Origin: Azotobacter salinestris
GTDB taxonomy: Bacteria > Pseudomonadota > Gammaproteobacteria > Pseudomonadales > Pseudomonadaceae
NCBI RefSeq assembly: GCF_009363155.1
Contig: NZ_CP045302.1
Span: 4,075,001 to 4,139,000 of the forward strand
DNA length: 64,000 nucleotides
Direction: 5' to 3'
Position numbers and translations under genes: made by a program. The notes beneath the pieces are model-generated. The model saw only the letters and a list, made by a program, of their open reading frames with translations. It had not been told where the DNA came from and did no database searches. This document shows, piece after piece, positions 7,754 to 19,026 of this stretch (within the stretch, counting starts at the first letter, position 1; each line of letters opens with the position of its first letter).

Positions 7754-9205
7754 TCAGACCAGTGGCTCGCCCACGTGGAGGATCTTCATGCCGTTGGTCC
7801 CGCCAATGGTGTTGTAGCTGTCGCCCTTGGTGAGAATCACCCAGTCGCCCGGCTCGACCACGCCACGCTTGAGCAACTCGTCCACCGCCGCCTGGCTGAG
7901 CTTTTCCGGGGCCACGGCCGCCGGATCGAAGGGCACCGTGTAGACGCCGCGGAACAGAGCCACGCGCGCCTGGGTCTCGCGGTGCGGCGAGAAGGCGAAG
8001 ATCGGCACCGAAGAGCGGATGCGCGACATGATCAGCGGCGTATAACCGCTTTCGGTGAGGCTGATGATCGCCTTCACGCCGGGGAAGTGGTTGGCGGTGT
8101 ACATGGCCGCCAGGGCGATGCTCTCGTCGCAGCGCTCGAAGGTCTGGCCGAGACGATGGCTGGAGCGGGTGCTGGTCGGATGGCGTTCGGCGCCGAGGCA
8201 GACGCGCGCCATGGCCTGCACCGCTTCCACCGGATATTCGCCGGCGGCGCTTTCCGCCGAGAGCATCACCGCGTCGGTGTTGTCGAGCACCGCATTGGCC
8301 ACGTCCGAGACTTCCGCACGGGTCGGCATCGGGCTGTGGATCATCGACTCCATCATCTGCGTCGCGGTGATCACCGCCTTGTTGTAGCGGCGGGCATGGA
8401 GAATGATCTTCTTCTGGATGCCGACCAGCTCGGCGTCGCCGATTTCCACACCGAGGTCGCCGCGCGCCACCATCACCGCATCGCTGGCGCGGATCAGGCC
8501 GTCGAGGGCCGCGTCGTCGGCCACGGCCTCGGCGCGCTCGATCTTGGCCACCAGCCAGGCCTTGCCGCCGGCCTCGTCGCGCAGGCGCCTGGCAAGTTCC
8601 ATGTCGGCAGCGTCACGGGGGAAGGAAACCGCCAGGTAGTCCAGGTCCAGTTCCGCGGCCAGCTTGATGTCCTGCTTGTCCTTGGCGGTCAGGGCCGGCG
8701 CGGTGAGGCCGCCACCGCGCCGGTTGATGCCCTTGTGGTCGGACAGCGGGCCGCCGATCAACACCGTGCAGTGCAGCTCGTCGGCAGTCTTCTCGAGGAC
8801 CTGCATGACCACCCGGCCATCGTCGAGCAGCAGTTCGTCGCCGACGTTGCAATCCTTCACCAGGTCCGGGTAGTCGATGCCGACCACCTCCTGGGTGCCG
8901 GCCTCGCGTGGATGGGTGACGGAGAAGCGGAAGTGGTCGCCAATGGCCAGTTCGATGCGCTTGTCGACGAATTTGGCAATGCGGATCTTCGGCCCCTGCA
9001 GATCGCCGAGCAGGGCGACGAAGCGACCGTGCTTGGCGGCCAGTTCGCGGACCAGATGGGCACGGGCGCGGTGTTCGTCCGCACTGCCGTGGGAGAAGTT
9101 GAGACGGGCGACATCGAGCCCGGCGAGGATCAGCTGCTCGAGACGTTCGGGCGAGCTGGTGGCCGGGCCGAGGGTGGCGACGATTTTGGTGCGGCGAAAC
9201 GTCAT
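7754..9205 (-). CDS. pykA: Pyruvate kinase (type II)
   Basis: 483 residues, the normal length. Visible family motifs are RRTKIVATLGPAT at the N-terminus, ARLNFSHG, the substrate and metal-binding block MVARGDLGVEI, and TATQMMESM. The C-terminal domain ends TNGMKILHVGEPLV. It converts phosphoenolpyruvate and ADP to pyruvate and ATP, the main pyruvate kinase type in pseudomonads. It is convergent with the cyclase gene and lies upstream of a universal stress gene on the same strand. Confidence 0.95.
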   Translation of the reverse strand: MTFRRTKIVATLGPATSSPERLEQLILAGLDVARLNFSHGSADEHRARAHLVRELAAKHGRFVALLGDLQGPKIRIAKFVDKRIELAIGDHFRFSVTHPREAGTQEVVGIDYPDLVKDCNVGDELLLDDGRVVMQVLEKTADELHCTVLIGGPLSDHKGINRRGGGLTAPALTAKDKQDIKLAAELDLDYLAVSFPRDAADMELARRLRDEAGGKAWLVAKIERAEAVADDAALDGLIRASDAVMVARGDLGVEIGDAELVGIQKKIILHARRYNKAVITATQMMESMIHSPMPTRAEVSDVANAVLDNTDAVMLSAESAAGEYPVEAVQAMARVCLGAERHPTSTRSSHRLGQTFERCDESIALAAMYTANHFPGVKAIISLTESGYTPLIMSRIRSSVPIFAFSPHRETQARVALFRGVYTVPFDPAAVAPEKLSQAAVDELLKRGVVEPGDWVILTKGDSYNTIGGTNGMKILHVGEPLV

Positions 9206-9275
9206 GCGGAACTCCTTATGGGACGCGGCCTGCGAGGCTACTACGCCGGAGGGCTTTAGTCATTGTCATGCCGCA

Positions 9276-10193
9276 CTACTTTCCCCGGGCTTGTGGCCTG
9301 AGCACCAGGAGGTCGCACTCCAGCGCCTCCAGTATCCGCTCGGCGGTATTGCCGATCAGCGCGTTGTCCAGATGGCCGCGGGCGACGGCGCCCATCAGCA
9401 GCAGATCGACCTGCCGGTCGCGCACGAAGCGGGGGATCACCTCTTCCGGATAGCCCTGTTCCAGATGACGGTGGCTGGCAGGAATCGCATAGGGCGCAAG
9501 CAGTTGCTCGAAGGCTTGGCGGTGCTGGCGGCTGCCTCGCTCGACATAGGCATCGTAGGTGGCGACCAGCTCGGCGTCGAAGACCAGGCTGCGCGGCAGC
9601 GGCGCATGGCAGTGCAGGTAATGGGCGTCCATCTGCAGGCGCTCGGCCAGCCCGCGTGCGGTGGCGATCAGCCGATGGTCGAGATGGGCCGGCTTGTCGG
9701 CGCTGTGCAGCGGATCGAGGGCGGCGCACAGGCGCCGGCCCTGCCAGTGGCCGTGATGGGCCAGCCAGAGCGGCGCCGGACAGTGGCGCAGCAGCTGCCA
9801 GCAGGTGTTGCCCAGCAACAGGCGCTGGAGCAGACCGTGGCTGCGGGTGGCGGCCTTGAGCACCAGGTCCGGCTTGAGCTCCTCGACGCGGATCAGGATC
9901 ATCCGGTGCAACGGTCTGCCCCAGCGTGCCTCGATCTGAACCTGCAGGCCGTCGGCGCGCAACGGTGCAGCCAGCTCCTCGAGCCGTGCCCGGCGGTGGG
10001 CGAGCAATGCGCTGCGCGCCTGCTCGCTCTGCCGGTCGTCGAAAAGCAGGCTGCCGTCGAGGGCCTGTTCGAACTCGCAGGCTAGCAGCTCCAGAGCCGC
10101 ACCGGTATGGCGGGCCAGCCAGGCTGCCCGCTCCAGGGCCGGCTGGGCCTCCTCGGCAGGATCGATCACGACGAGCAACTGGCGCAGGTTCAT
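9276..10193 (-). CDS. Tandem universal stress protein (UspE type)
   Basis: 305 residues forming two Usp folds (about 1-145 and 155-300). The C-terminal half has the ATP-loop signature LLMGAVARGHLDNALIGNTAE (split here as LLMGAVARG and GNTAE); the N-terminal half has a degenerate version (LLLGNTCWQLL). Tandem Usp proteins act in stress survival and motility-adhesion balance in enterics; the role here is inferred. Spacing to pykA on the same strand is about 70 bp, so co-transcription is possible. Confidence 0.8.
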   Translation of the reverse strand: MNLRQLLVVIDPAEEAQPALERAAWLARHTGAALELLACEFEQALDGSLLFDDRQSEQARSALLAHRRARLEELAAPLRADGLQVQIEARWGRPLHRMILIRVEELKPDLVLKAATRSHGLLQRLLLGNTCWQLLRHCPAPLWLAHHGHWQGRRLCAALDPLHSADKPAHLDHRLIATARGLAERLQMDAHYLHCHAPLPRSLVFDAELVATYDAYVERGSRQHRQAFEQLLAPYAIPASHRHLEQGYPEEVIPRFVRDRQVDLLLMGAVARGHLDNALIGNTAERILEALECDLLVLRPQARGK

Positions 10194-10390
10194 CTTTGTC
10201 TCCTTGGCTCTTGGATACCGCAGCGTACCCGGGCGGCGGCCGGGATGTCCGCTCGGTAACAGACTAACTCAACCGGGATGTTCCGTGCCGGGAGCATAAA
10301 AGCGAAACGGCTGGTCTGATAATTGGGACACTGGTTCCTAACCGACCTTGGGGTCATACTCAAAATCCGGAATAGCGGTTGTTACACATC

Positions 10391-10750
10391 ATGCCTATCC
10401 AGCGCCGCATCGAACGTCACCAACTGCCTTACTATCTCAAGGTGTTCAATCGGGTCACCGACAAGCCCATGGGTTACATCGGCAACATTTCACGGGAAGG
10501 TCTGATGCTGATCAGCCCGTGGCCGATGCTGGTGCTCGCCGAGTTCGACATGCGCTTGAAGATCCCGGGGCGCGATGGCCTGCAGCAATACATCGACTTT
10601 TCCGCCACCTGTCGCTGGACCCGCGAGGACGTGACACCGGGCAGCTTCGACTCGGGCTTCGAACTGGCCGACCCGCCCGTCGAATATCTCGAGCTGGTCG
10701 AGGTCCTGCGCCAGTACTTCACCTTCCATCCCAACGCCGCGTCGGCTTAG
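10391..10750 (+). CDS. PilZ-domain protein (putative c-di-GMP receptor)
   Basis: 119 residues from MPIQRRIERHQ. The RxxxR part of the PilZ motif is present near the N-terminus (QRRIERH), followed by NISREG as the (D/N)xSxxG part near residues 36-41, and the rest is a single beta-barrel domain. Such proteins bind c-di-GMP and act as single-domain adaptors. It overlaps the stop of the convergent DUF58 gene by four bases. The partner process is unknown. Confidence 0.8.
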   Translation: MPIQRRIERHQLPYYLKVFNRVTDKPMGYIGNISREGLMLISPWPMLVLAEFDMRLKIPGRDGLQQYIDFSATCRWTREDVTPGSFDSGFELADPPVEYLELVEVLRQYFTFHPNAASA

Positions 10751-12074
10751 AGCACCCCGGCCCGCTTCCAGGCCAGATAGCGGGCGACCAGCTCGGGGCC
10801 CAGCTCGGCGGGACGTGCATCGAGCAGCGGGATGCCCGCCGCCGCCAGGCGCTGGTGCAGACCGGCGCGGGCGTTCAGATAGTCGATCGTGCCGCAGTAG
10901 GCCAGGGCGTCCGCATGGCTTTCCACCGGCGCATGGCTCAGCCGGTCGAGTACCTCCTCGCGCAGGCTGGCGACCAGTACCCGATGACGACGGGCCAGGC
11001 GGCGAATCGCCGCCGGCAGTTCGCCGTCGTCCTCGTCGCGCAGGTTGCTGAGGATCACCACCAGGGCGCGGCGGCGCTGGCGCTGCAGCAGCAGGTTTGC
11101 CGCGGCGACGAAGTCCGCGGGGCGCCGGGTGGTCTGCAGGTCGTGGACGGCATTGAGCAGCGCATGCAGCTGGGCATCGCCCTTGGCCGGAGCCAGGTAG
11201 CGGTCCTGCTCGCCGGCGAGGGTCGCCAGCCCCACCGCGTCGCCCTGGCGCAGCGCCACGTAGGCGAGCAGCAGGCAGGCGTCCAGGGCATGGTCGAAGT
11301 GGGCGAGTTCGCCGTCCCGGCTGCGCATGTGCCGGCCGCAGTCGAGCAGGAAGAGGATCTGCTGGTCGCGCTCGTCGCGGTACTCGCGAACGATGGGGGT
11401 GTGCTTGCGTGCCGTCGCCTTCCAGTCGATCTGCCGCAGGGTGTCGCCGTCGCGGAACTCGCGCAGCTGGTGGAAGGACTGGCCGAGGCCACGGCGCGGC
11501 AGCTGGCGGACGCCGAGGCGGCCGAGCCAGGTGTCCACCGCCATCAGCCGGGCCCGGTAGAGGCGGCTAAAGTCCGGATAGACGCGGGTTTCGCCGGGCA
11601 GCTCCAGCCGGCGCCGTCCCTGCCACAAGCCGAGCGGGCTGGGCAGGGTGACTTCGCAGTGCAGGAAGCAAAAGTGTCCGCGCTCGAGGGGGCGGAGCCG
11701 GTAGCCGCATTCGGCGTCTTCGCCAGGATGCAGCTGCAGGCGCAGCGGCAGCGGCTCGCCGTTCATGCCGGCTGGCAGGTAGTCGAAGAGCTCCACGGGC
11801 AGGGCCCTCCGGTAGTCGTGCTCCAGGCGCAGGCGCACCTCGCTCCAGCGCCCCTGCGGCAGATGGCCCGGCAACTGGCGGCTCAGGCGGGGCGAGGGGC
11901 GCCAATGCAGCCAGACGGCATCGAGAGCGGCGAGTAGCAGCAGGGCGAGCAGCAGTCCCCACCAGAGCGCCGTGAAGGCCGGCGATCCTTCACCGTGCAG
12001 GGCCGACTGGACGCCGGGCGGCAGGGCGGCGAGGAACAGGACGCCGAGCAGGGCGAGGAGCCGGCGTGCGGGCT

Positions 12075-12078
<4 letters not shown>
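10747..12078 (-). CDS. DUF58 domain protein, last gene of the MoxR operon
   Basis: 443 residues: two N-terminal membrane segments (about 5-25 and 38-58), then a cytoplasmic part with the DUF58 core (GLGQSFHQLREFRDGDTLRQIDWKATAR, split by position about 185-215) and a von Willebrand A-like region with DCGRHMRS as the MIDAS-like DxxxxMxxS. Its ATG overlaps the moxR stop (ATGA), so translation is coupled. MoxR plus DUF58 pairs are thought to work as a chaperone with a vWA protein in cofactor or metal insertion and envelope stress; the client is unknown here. Confidence 0.8.
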
Positions 12079-13057
<979 letters not shown>

Positions 13058-13061
<4 letters not shown>

Positions 13062-14215
13062 AGCGCGTTCCTGAGTCGTTGCAGGTCGGCGACCTGGCGG
13101 GTGAAGTCGGCGGCAGGCAGCGCCTTGTCCGGCGGTCGCATGAGCCGGGCGACGTGGCCGGCCGGCAGCCGGGCAAGCCGGGCCAGCAACTGCCACTGCG
13201 CATCCTCGGACAGGTCGGCGAAGTGCGGTGCGCGCCGACCGGCGCAGCGCTGGATATCCTGCTGCAGGCCCTGCAGCAGGCCGGCCTGGCCGCAGCGGCG
13301 GTGCAGGAAGTCGGCGCCGGCGCGCAGGTGTTCCTCCAGTTGCCGGCGCGCCGGGCCGGCAGCCGGCAACGGCGGGCCCTGGCGCAGGCCGGCGCGCCAG
13401 AGCAGGCCGCCGGCCAGCAGGGCCAGCGCCAGCAGGGCGGCGGGGAAATGGCGCAGCAGCAAGGTCGCCAGACCGTCGCCGGCGACCCGGTAGACCAGGG
13501 TGACTCGACTGTCCCGGCTCAGATACCAGAGCAGCCAGGCGTGGTCGTGGTCGCCGATTTCCGCGTTTTCCCAGATCCAGGCGTCGGTCAGCACCGTGGC
13601 GTTTCCCTGTCCGTGGTGCACCTGCAGCAGATGGGTGGCTTCGCCGCTGTTGGCCCAGGCATAGGCGCGGTGACGACTGTCGTAGAGGTGGAAGGCGTTG
13701 TCGAAGGCCAGATAGGCCGGGGTCTTCTCGTTCTGCTGGTAGAAGCGGGCCAGCCCGTCCCGGCGCCGGTCGCGGTTCCGCGGCTCGCCGATGGCCAGGG
13801 CTGCGCTCAGGTGCTGCTGGATGCCCAGCCCGTCGAGCAGCAGGTCGCCGCTGCGGCCGGTCTTCTCGTCCCACAGGCGCTCGGCGACGAACACCAGATG
13901 GCCGCCGGCGGCAGTCCAGTCGAGCACCCGTTCGGCCTGATGCGGGGTCATGTGCTCGCGATCGCCGAGCAGCAGCAGGGTCTGGGTGCGTCCGGCGGGA
14001 GTCGCCAGGGCCTCGAGTCCGCTGGCGTGTCGTACCTCGAGGCCCTGGCGGCGGAGGAACAGCTCGGCGGCCAGATAGGGATTGGCGCGCGCCTGCGGTG
14101 TCGGGCCGCGCTCGACGATTTCCCGATAGGGATGCAACTGGCCGAGCAGCCAGGTTCCAAGCAATGCCAGGGCCAGCCCGGTGGTCGCCAGGGCGAGGCG
14201 ATACCGGCCGTTCAT
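13058..14215 (-). CDS. DUF4350 membrane protein
   Basis: 385 residues: one N-terminal membrane anchor (about 7-25), a large presumably periplasmic part carrying the DUF4350 fold (LLLGDREHMTPHQAERVLDWTAAGG-like core, about 75-100), and a second membrane segment near 265-285 with a cytoplasmic tail. It overlaps both neighbours by four bases. DUF4350 proteins recur with MoxR, DUF58 and DUF4129 in many bacteria. No catalytic role is known to me. Confidence 0.75.
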
Positions 14216-15711
14216 GCTGGACTCCCGCTGCCGAACCGGGCTCGCCAGGCCGACAGCAGTTCGTCCTTCACAGCGGCCGGCGGCAGGTGCCTGCCGTAGG
14301 CGAAGTTCTGCCAGTGCCGGATCAGGGTTTCGGCCAGATGCTGCAGCTCGGGCCGCTCCAGACGGCGGACCCGGCGCAGGATCTCGCCCTCGGTATCGGC
14401 CTCGCTCAGCGGCAGCTGGTAATCCTCGCGCAGGCGCTCCAGCAGGCCATGGTAGAGCAGGGCGAGCGCCTGTCCGGGGTCTTCGGCCCACAGCCGTTCG
14501 GCCTGTGTGGCGATATCCGCGGGCAGCGTCGGCGATGCGGCGGGCCGGGGGGCCGAGTGTCCGGGCGGCCGCGGCGGGGCGCGACGGGCGGCTGGCGTGC
14601 GGCGCCCGGCGAAGGCCGCCAGCCAGGCGCGGTAGCGCCAGGCCAGCAGCATTGCTCCGCTACCCACGGCCAGCCAGAGGAGCACCTCCAGCGCCTGGGC
14701 CAGCCGCTGGACGAAATCGGCGGGCACGGCTGGCAGGGACTCGATGTCCGAGACCTGCGCCGGGTCGCCGAAGCGCCAGCGGGTGGTTTCTTCGCGCCGA
14801 CTGAAGGGCGGTTGTCCGAGCATGGCCCGGATATCCGCACGGGCGGCTTGGCGGCCCAGCGTCTGGGATGCCTGCGAAGCCGGCGGCTCGGCCATGGCCG
14901 GGCCGGGAAGCTGCGCCAGCACCAGGCCGGTAGCGAGCAGCAGGATGCCGGTTGCGCTGCCCAGACGCCGGCGCAGGCGCTGGAAGGCCGCCTCGAGGTC
15001 CCAGGCCTCGAGATGCACGCGGCGATTCAGGTAGAGGCCGAAGCCGCCGGCGACATACAGTGGCTCCCAGATCATCAGCACCAGGGCATAGAGCCCGTTG
15101 GTCAGGTGCTCCAGCCACAGCCGATCCGGCGGCGTGTCCTCCAGCAGTTGCTGCCAGTCGAACTCGACGCCCGCCTGTGCCGGCAGCAGCAAATAAAGGA
15201 AGGCCAGCAGGCCGAGCCAGAGGGCCAATTCCAGGTGCAGGCCGACCAGGGTCAGCCAGCCGGCACCGCGTTTGCCGCGGCATGCCGCGAGCACGGCGCG
15301 GCGCTGCCACAGCTCCTTGCCGGCGAGTCCCTCGAGCAGCAGGACCGGCAGGTCGAAGCTGCGGGTCGGATTGAAGCGGCGCTGGGTCAGGCTGGCCAGC
15401 CATTCCGCGCGGAGCAGGCCGGGCAGGGCGCGCAGGCTTTCGCCCAGGCGTGGCGTCTCGCCGAACAGGGTGCGGGAGAGGATGAACAGCGGCAGGCGCT
15501 CGCCGAGCGGCTTCAGCCACCAGAAGATCAGCAGGGCCAGGCCGGGGCTTTCCCAGAGCAGCAGACTGAGCAGGGCCAGCAGCGGCCAGGCCGGGATCGC
15601 CCAGGCGAGCATCAGCAGGCCGGCATGGCGCCGCGCCAGCGCCATGCCGAAGTCCATGGCCTCCCAGGGGCTGCGTGGATGGAGGACCGCAACGCTGTCA
15701 CTCAGGCGCAT
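14212..15711 (-). CDS. DUF4129 membrane protein
   Basis: 499 residues. The N-terminal two thirds are hydrophobic with about five membrane segments; one further membrane segment (about 335-355) precedes a C-terminal DUF4129 domain (about 410-490; AEDPGQALALLYHGLLERL and a REDYQLPLSEADTEGEILRR region). It overlaps the DUF4350 gene by 4 bases and the SpoIIM gene by 14 bases. DUF4129 is often linked to MoxR systems and sometimes to transglutaminase proteins; none is seen here. Confidence 0.75.
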   Translation of the reverse strand: MRLSDSVAVLHPRSPWEAMDFGMALARRHAGLLMLAWAIPAWPLLALLSLLLWESPGLALLIFWWLKPLGERLPLFILSRTLFGETPRLGESLRALPGLLRAEWLASLTQRRFNPTRSFDLPVLLLEGLAGKELWQRRAVLAACRGKRGAGWLTLVGLHLELALWLGLLAFLYLLLPAQAGVEFDWQQLLEDTPPDRLWLEHLTNGLYALVLMIWEPLYVAGGFGLYLNRRVHLEAWDLEAAFQRLRRRLGSATGILLLATGLVLAQLPGPAMAEPPASQASQTLGRQAARADIRAMLGQPPFSRREETTRWRFGDPAQVSDIESLPAVPADFVQRLAQALEVLLWLAVGSGAMLLAWRYRAWLAAFAGRRTPAARRAPPRPPGHSAPRPAASPTLPADIATQAERLWAEDPGQALALLYHGLLERLREDYQLPLSEADTEGEILRRVRRLERPELQHLAETLIRHWQNFAYGRHLPPAAVKDELLSAWRARFGSGSPA

Positions 15712-16675
15712 GACGCGTGCGTCCGGCGAGCAGGAAGTAGGCGGCCACCAGCAGCCAGAGCAGGACGCCGACCGCGTACTTGAGCGGTGCCCCGGTGAAG
15801 GTCATGGACGACCAGTAGGCCTCGATGAAGGCGGCGATCAGCAGCAGGAGCAGCACCCCGGCGATCAGCCGCACGCTGCGTGCCGCGGCCTGGCGCAGGG
15901 CTTCGCCGCGCCGCAGCCGGCCGGGGGCGCACAGCGCCCAGCCGAGCTTGAGGCCGGCGGCGCCGGCGAAGGCGATGGCGGTCAGCTCGAAGGCGCCATG
16001 GCCGATCACGAAGGGCCAGAAGGTATCGGTGTAGCCGATGCCGCTCAGGTGGCCGGCCACCGCACCGATGGACAGGCCGTTGATCAGCAGGAAGAACAGG
16101 CTGCCGAGGCCGAACAGCAGGCCGCTGGCGAAGGTCTGGAAGGCGATGCCGAAGTTGTTCATGACGTAGTAGCCGAACATCATCCAGTCGGCCGCGGAAC
16201 TGCGCTCGCCGAAGCGGCCGAGGCGGCTGGCGTCGGGGTCGTACATGGCCTCCATCTGCGCCACCTGCTCGGGGGCGAGCAGGCTGTAGACCAGTTCCGG
16301 AAACAGGTAGACCAGCAGTCCCATGGCGAGCAGGCTGCCATAGAACAGCAGGCTGGCGGCCAGCACCGGGCGCCACTCCTCGCGCACCAGGCGCGGGAAG
16401 CCGCCGAGCAGGAAGCCCAGGCAGCGTGCGGCCAGCGGATTGCGGTGGCGGTAGAACTGGCGGTGGCCGCGCAGGGCCAGTTGCTGCAGTCGCTCGACCA
16501 GCCGGCTGCCGTAGCCGCGCTCCTCGGCCAGGGCCAACTGACGGCACAGGCGCCGGTAGGTGGCGGGGAAGTGGCGGCTGTCCGCCCCTGCCCTGCCGTG
16601 TTCGAGGGCGTCGAGCTGGCGGGCGAAGTCCTGCCATTCGGCCAGGTGGCGTCGTTCGAACGCATTCTGCTTCAT
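15698..16675 (-). CDS. SpoIIM/DUF95-family membrane protein
   Basis: 325 residues starting MKQNAFERRHLAEWQDF. A basic N-terminal region is followed by membrane segments near 115-135, 180-215, 225-250 and 265-310. The family block NNFGIAFQTFASGLLFG ... GHGAFELTAIAFAGAAG is clear. SpoIIM-type proteins outside spore formers have no settled function; linkage with RDD and MoxR genes is recurrent. Its ATG overlaps the RDD stop (ATGG/TGA arrangement), consistent with one operon. Confidence 0.8.
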   Translation of the reverse strand: MKQNAFERRHLAEWQDFARQLDALEHGRAGADSRHFPATYRRLCRQLALAEERGYGSRLVERLQQLALRGHRQFYRHRNPLAARCLGFLLGGFPRLVREEWRPVLAASLLFYGSLLAMGLLVYLFPELVYSLLAPEQVAQMEAMYDPDASRLGRFGERSSAADWMMFGYYVMNNFGIAFQTFASGLLFGLGSLFFLLINGLSIGAVAGHLSGIGYTDTFWPFVIGHGAFELTAIAFAGAAGLKLGWALCAPGRLRRGEALRQAAARSVRLIAGVLLLLLIAAFIEAYWSSMTFTGAPLKYAVGVLLWLLVAAYFLLAGRTRHAPE

Positions 16676-17400
16676 GGCGGCCCCATGAGTTCGCGGGCGA
16701 TACCGAGGAGCCTGGCCTCGGCCTGCTCTTCCGGCACCTGCAGCGGCCCGGCGAGAATGCCCGCCAGTTCCTGGCGGCGGCCGACCGACAGCCTGGCCCG
16801 GCGTTCGGCGAAGGCGAGCAGGGCGCGCCGCTCGTCCGCCTGCAGGGCGAAGGGCACCGGTTGTGCGTCGATCTCGGGCAGGGACGGATGCGGCTGTGGT
16901 CGTTCCCCATAGACCACCAGGGTGCCGGCGGCCAGGTCGCCCAGGCGCTTGAAAAGCGGATGGGCGAGACAGCTGAGAATTCCCAGGGTATAGCCGAACG
17001 GCAGCAGGTCGACCACGCGCAGCAGGTTGCGGGTCAGCGAGGCGGCCCAGCCGACCGGGGTGCCGTCGTCGTGCACCACCTGCAGGCCGAGCAGTTGCTT
17101 GCCGGGCGAGCGGCCCTGGTTGAGCACCTCGAAGAGCACCATGTACCACCAGGTGACGAGGAAGAAGAGCAGGCTGGCCAGGCCCAGGCCCAGTTCGCCG
17201 AACTGGCCGAGGACCAGGAAGGACAGCAGCAGGATCGCCCCGCGGACCGCCAGGTCGACGGCGAAGGCAAGGGCGCGCGGCACCAGGCCGGCCGGATGCA
17301 GCACGAGGTCGATGCCCTCCGGCGTTTCCACCAGGTGGCAGGTGTCCAGGAGCGGCTGCCGGGCGGTGCCGGCAGAGGGCTTGGCGAGGGACGCGGACAT
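16672..17400 (-). CDS. RDD-family membrane protein, first gene of the MoxR operon
   Basis: 242 residues from MSASLAKPSAGTARQ. The RDD domain shows LVPRALAFAVDLAVRG (the R..D motif), a central hydrophobic pair of segments, and NQGRSPGKQLLGLQVV plus NLLRVVDLLPFGY, typical of the family. It heads a six-gene overlapping set (RDD, SpoIIM, DUF4129, DUF4350, MoxR, DUF58), which argues for one envelope-related complex. It is divergent from sbcB across about 120 bp that must hold both promoters. Confidence 0.8.
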   Translation of the reverse strand: MSASLAKPSAGTARQPLLDTCHLVETPEGIDLVLHPAGLVPRALAFAVDLAVRGAILLLSFLVLGQFGELGLGLASLLFFLVTWWYMVLFEVLNQGRSPGKQLLGLQVVHDDGTPVGWAASLTRNLLRVVDLLPFGYTLGILSCLAHPLFKRLGDLAAGTLVVYGERPQPHPSLPEIDAQPVPFALQADERRALLAFAERRARLSVGRRQELAGILAGPLQVPEEQAEARLLGIARELMGPP

Positions 17401-17519
17401 CGGTCTGCCGTAGTCGGGAAAGCCCGATGCTAGCCAGCCTCCGGCCGCCAGGCAACCGCCCGGGGCCGGCCCGGGGCGAATGGTAGACTTGCGCCACTCC
17501 ATCGACGGGAATCCTCCCA

Positions 17520-18950
17520 GTGACTTCCAGCATCTTCTGGTACGACTACGAAACCACCGGTATCAATCCGCGCTGCGACCGTCCCCTGCAGGTGGCGGGA
17601 ATACGCACCGACGAAGCGCTCAACGAGATCGGCACGCCGCTGAACCTCTACTGCCGGCCGGCCGACGACATCCTGCCGCATCCGGCCGCCTGTCTGGTCA
17701 CCGGCATCACCCCGCAGCTGCTCGCCGAGCGGGGCCTGTGCGAGGCCGAGTTCGTGACCCGCCTGCACGCCGAACTGGCCCGCCCCGGCACCTGCACGGC
17801 AGGCTACAACAGCCTGCGCTTCGACGATGAGATCAGTCGTCACGCCCTCTACCGCAACTTCTTCGATCCCTATGCCCGCGAGTGGCAGGGCGGCAACAGC
17901 CGCTGGGACCTGATCGACCTGCTGCGCACCGCCTACGCCCTGCGCCCCGAGGGCATCCACTGGCCGCAGGAGGAGGGGCGGGTCACCCTGCGTCTGGAGC
18001 GGCTCACCGCGGCCAACGGCATCGATCACGGCCAGGCCCACGATGCCCTGGCCGACGTGCGCGCGACCATCGCCCTGGCCCGGCTGCTGCGCGAGCGCCA
18101 GCCGAAGCTGTACGGCTACCTCTACCAGTTGCGCAGCAAGCAGCGGGTGCTGGAACAGGTCAGGCTGCTGCGGCCCACGGTGCACGTCTCCGGACGCTTC
18201 GCCGCCGAGCGTGGCTACCTGGCAGTGGTCCTGCCGCTGGCCTGGCATCCGTCCAACCGCAATGCCCTGATCGTCTGCGACCTGCAGGCCGACCCTTCGC
18301 CGCTGCTCGATCTCGACGCGGAAGTTCTGCACCGGCGTTTGTATATCCGTCGGGAAGAATTGACGGACAATGAATTGCCGGTGCCCCTGAAACTCGTGCA
18401 TATCAACCGTTGTCCGGTATTGGCGCCATTGTCGGTATTGCGGGAAGAGGATATCGGGCGTCTGCAACTGGACATGGCAGAATGCCAACGGCGTGTGGAC
18501 TTGTTATGTGCGGCGCAAGGGCAGTGGCAGGAAAAACTGCCGCAAATTTATGCGGGCGATGAATTTTCCGTCAGCAACGACCCGGAACAGCAGTTGTATG
18601 GCGGATTTTTCGGAGAGCGGGACCGGCGTCTTTGCGAGCAAGTGCGCCGGGCCGAGCCACAAAGTCTGGGCAGGCTGAACTGGGGATTCGATGATGAGCG
18701 TCTCCCCGAGTTGCTGTTCCGCTATCGGGCGCGCAATTTTCCGGAAACTTTGGTGGCGACCGAAGGGGAGTGCTGGCGGGAATTCTGCCGGCGACGTCTG
18801 AGTGATGCTGCCTGGGGAGCACCCAACACACTGGAGGATTTCAATGTGCAGCTGGAACAACTGCTCGCACAGGCCGACAGCGCACATCGACCGATACTCG
18901 TGGCCTGGCGCGAATATGCACGGCAGTTGCGCGAGCGCTATGCCGTGTAA
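17520..18950 (+). CDS. sbcB: Exonuclease I
   Basis: 476 residues with a GTG start. The DEDDh nuclease core is visible: YDYETTG near the N-terminus, SLRFDDE near residue 100, and HDALADVRAT near 175-184, followed by the SH3-like and helical domains of SbcB. It degrades single-stranded DNA 3' to 5' in recombination and mismatch repair. The last third shows visibly lower GC than the first two thirds, and a strong terminator follows. Confidence 0.95.
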   Translation: MTSSIFWYDYETTGINPRCDRPLQVAGIRTDEALNEIGTPLNLYCRPADDILPHPAACLVTGITPQLLAERGLCEAEFVTRLHAELARPGTCTAGYNSLRFDDEISRHALYRNFFDPYAREWQGGNSRWDLIDLLRTAYALRPEGIHWPQEEGRVTLRLERLTAANGIDHGQAHDALADVRATIALARLLRERQPKLYGYLYQLRSKQRVLEQVRLLRPTVHVSGRFAAERGYLAVVLPLAWHPSNRNALIVCDLQADPSPLLDLDAEVLHRRLYIRREELTDNELPVPLKLVHINRCPVLAPLSVLREEDIGRLQLDMAECQRRVDLLCAAQGQWQEKLPQIYAGDEFSVSNDPEQQLYGGFFGERDRRLCEQVRRAEPQSLGRLNWGFDDERLPELLFRYRARNFPETLVATEGECWREFCRRRLSDAAWGAPNTLEDFNVQLEQLLAQADSAHRPILVAWREYARQLRERYAV

Positions 18951-18980
18951 AGTATTGGACTGAATCTGGATCTATAAAGG

Positions 18981-19006
18981 AACGCCGGCACTACCGGCGT
19001 TTCTTT
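18981..19006. terminator. Terminator between sbcB and mvaT
   Basis: Stem AACGCCGG / CCGGCGTT with a 5-base loop, then TCTTT. It lies between convergent genes; the + strand T-run favours sbcB termination. Confidence 0.8.
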
Positions 19007-19026
19007 GACTGTCCGGCAATTTCCGC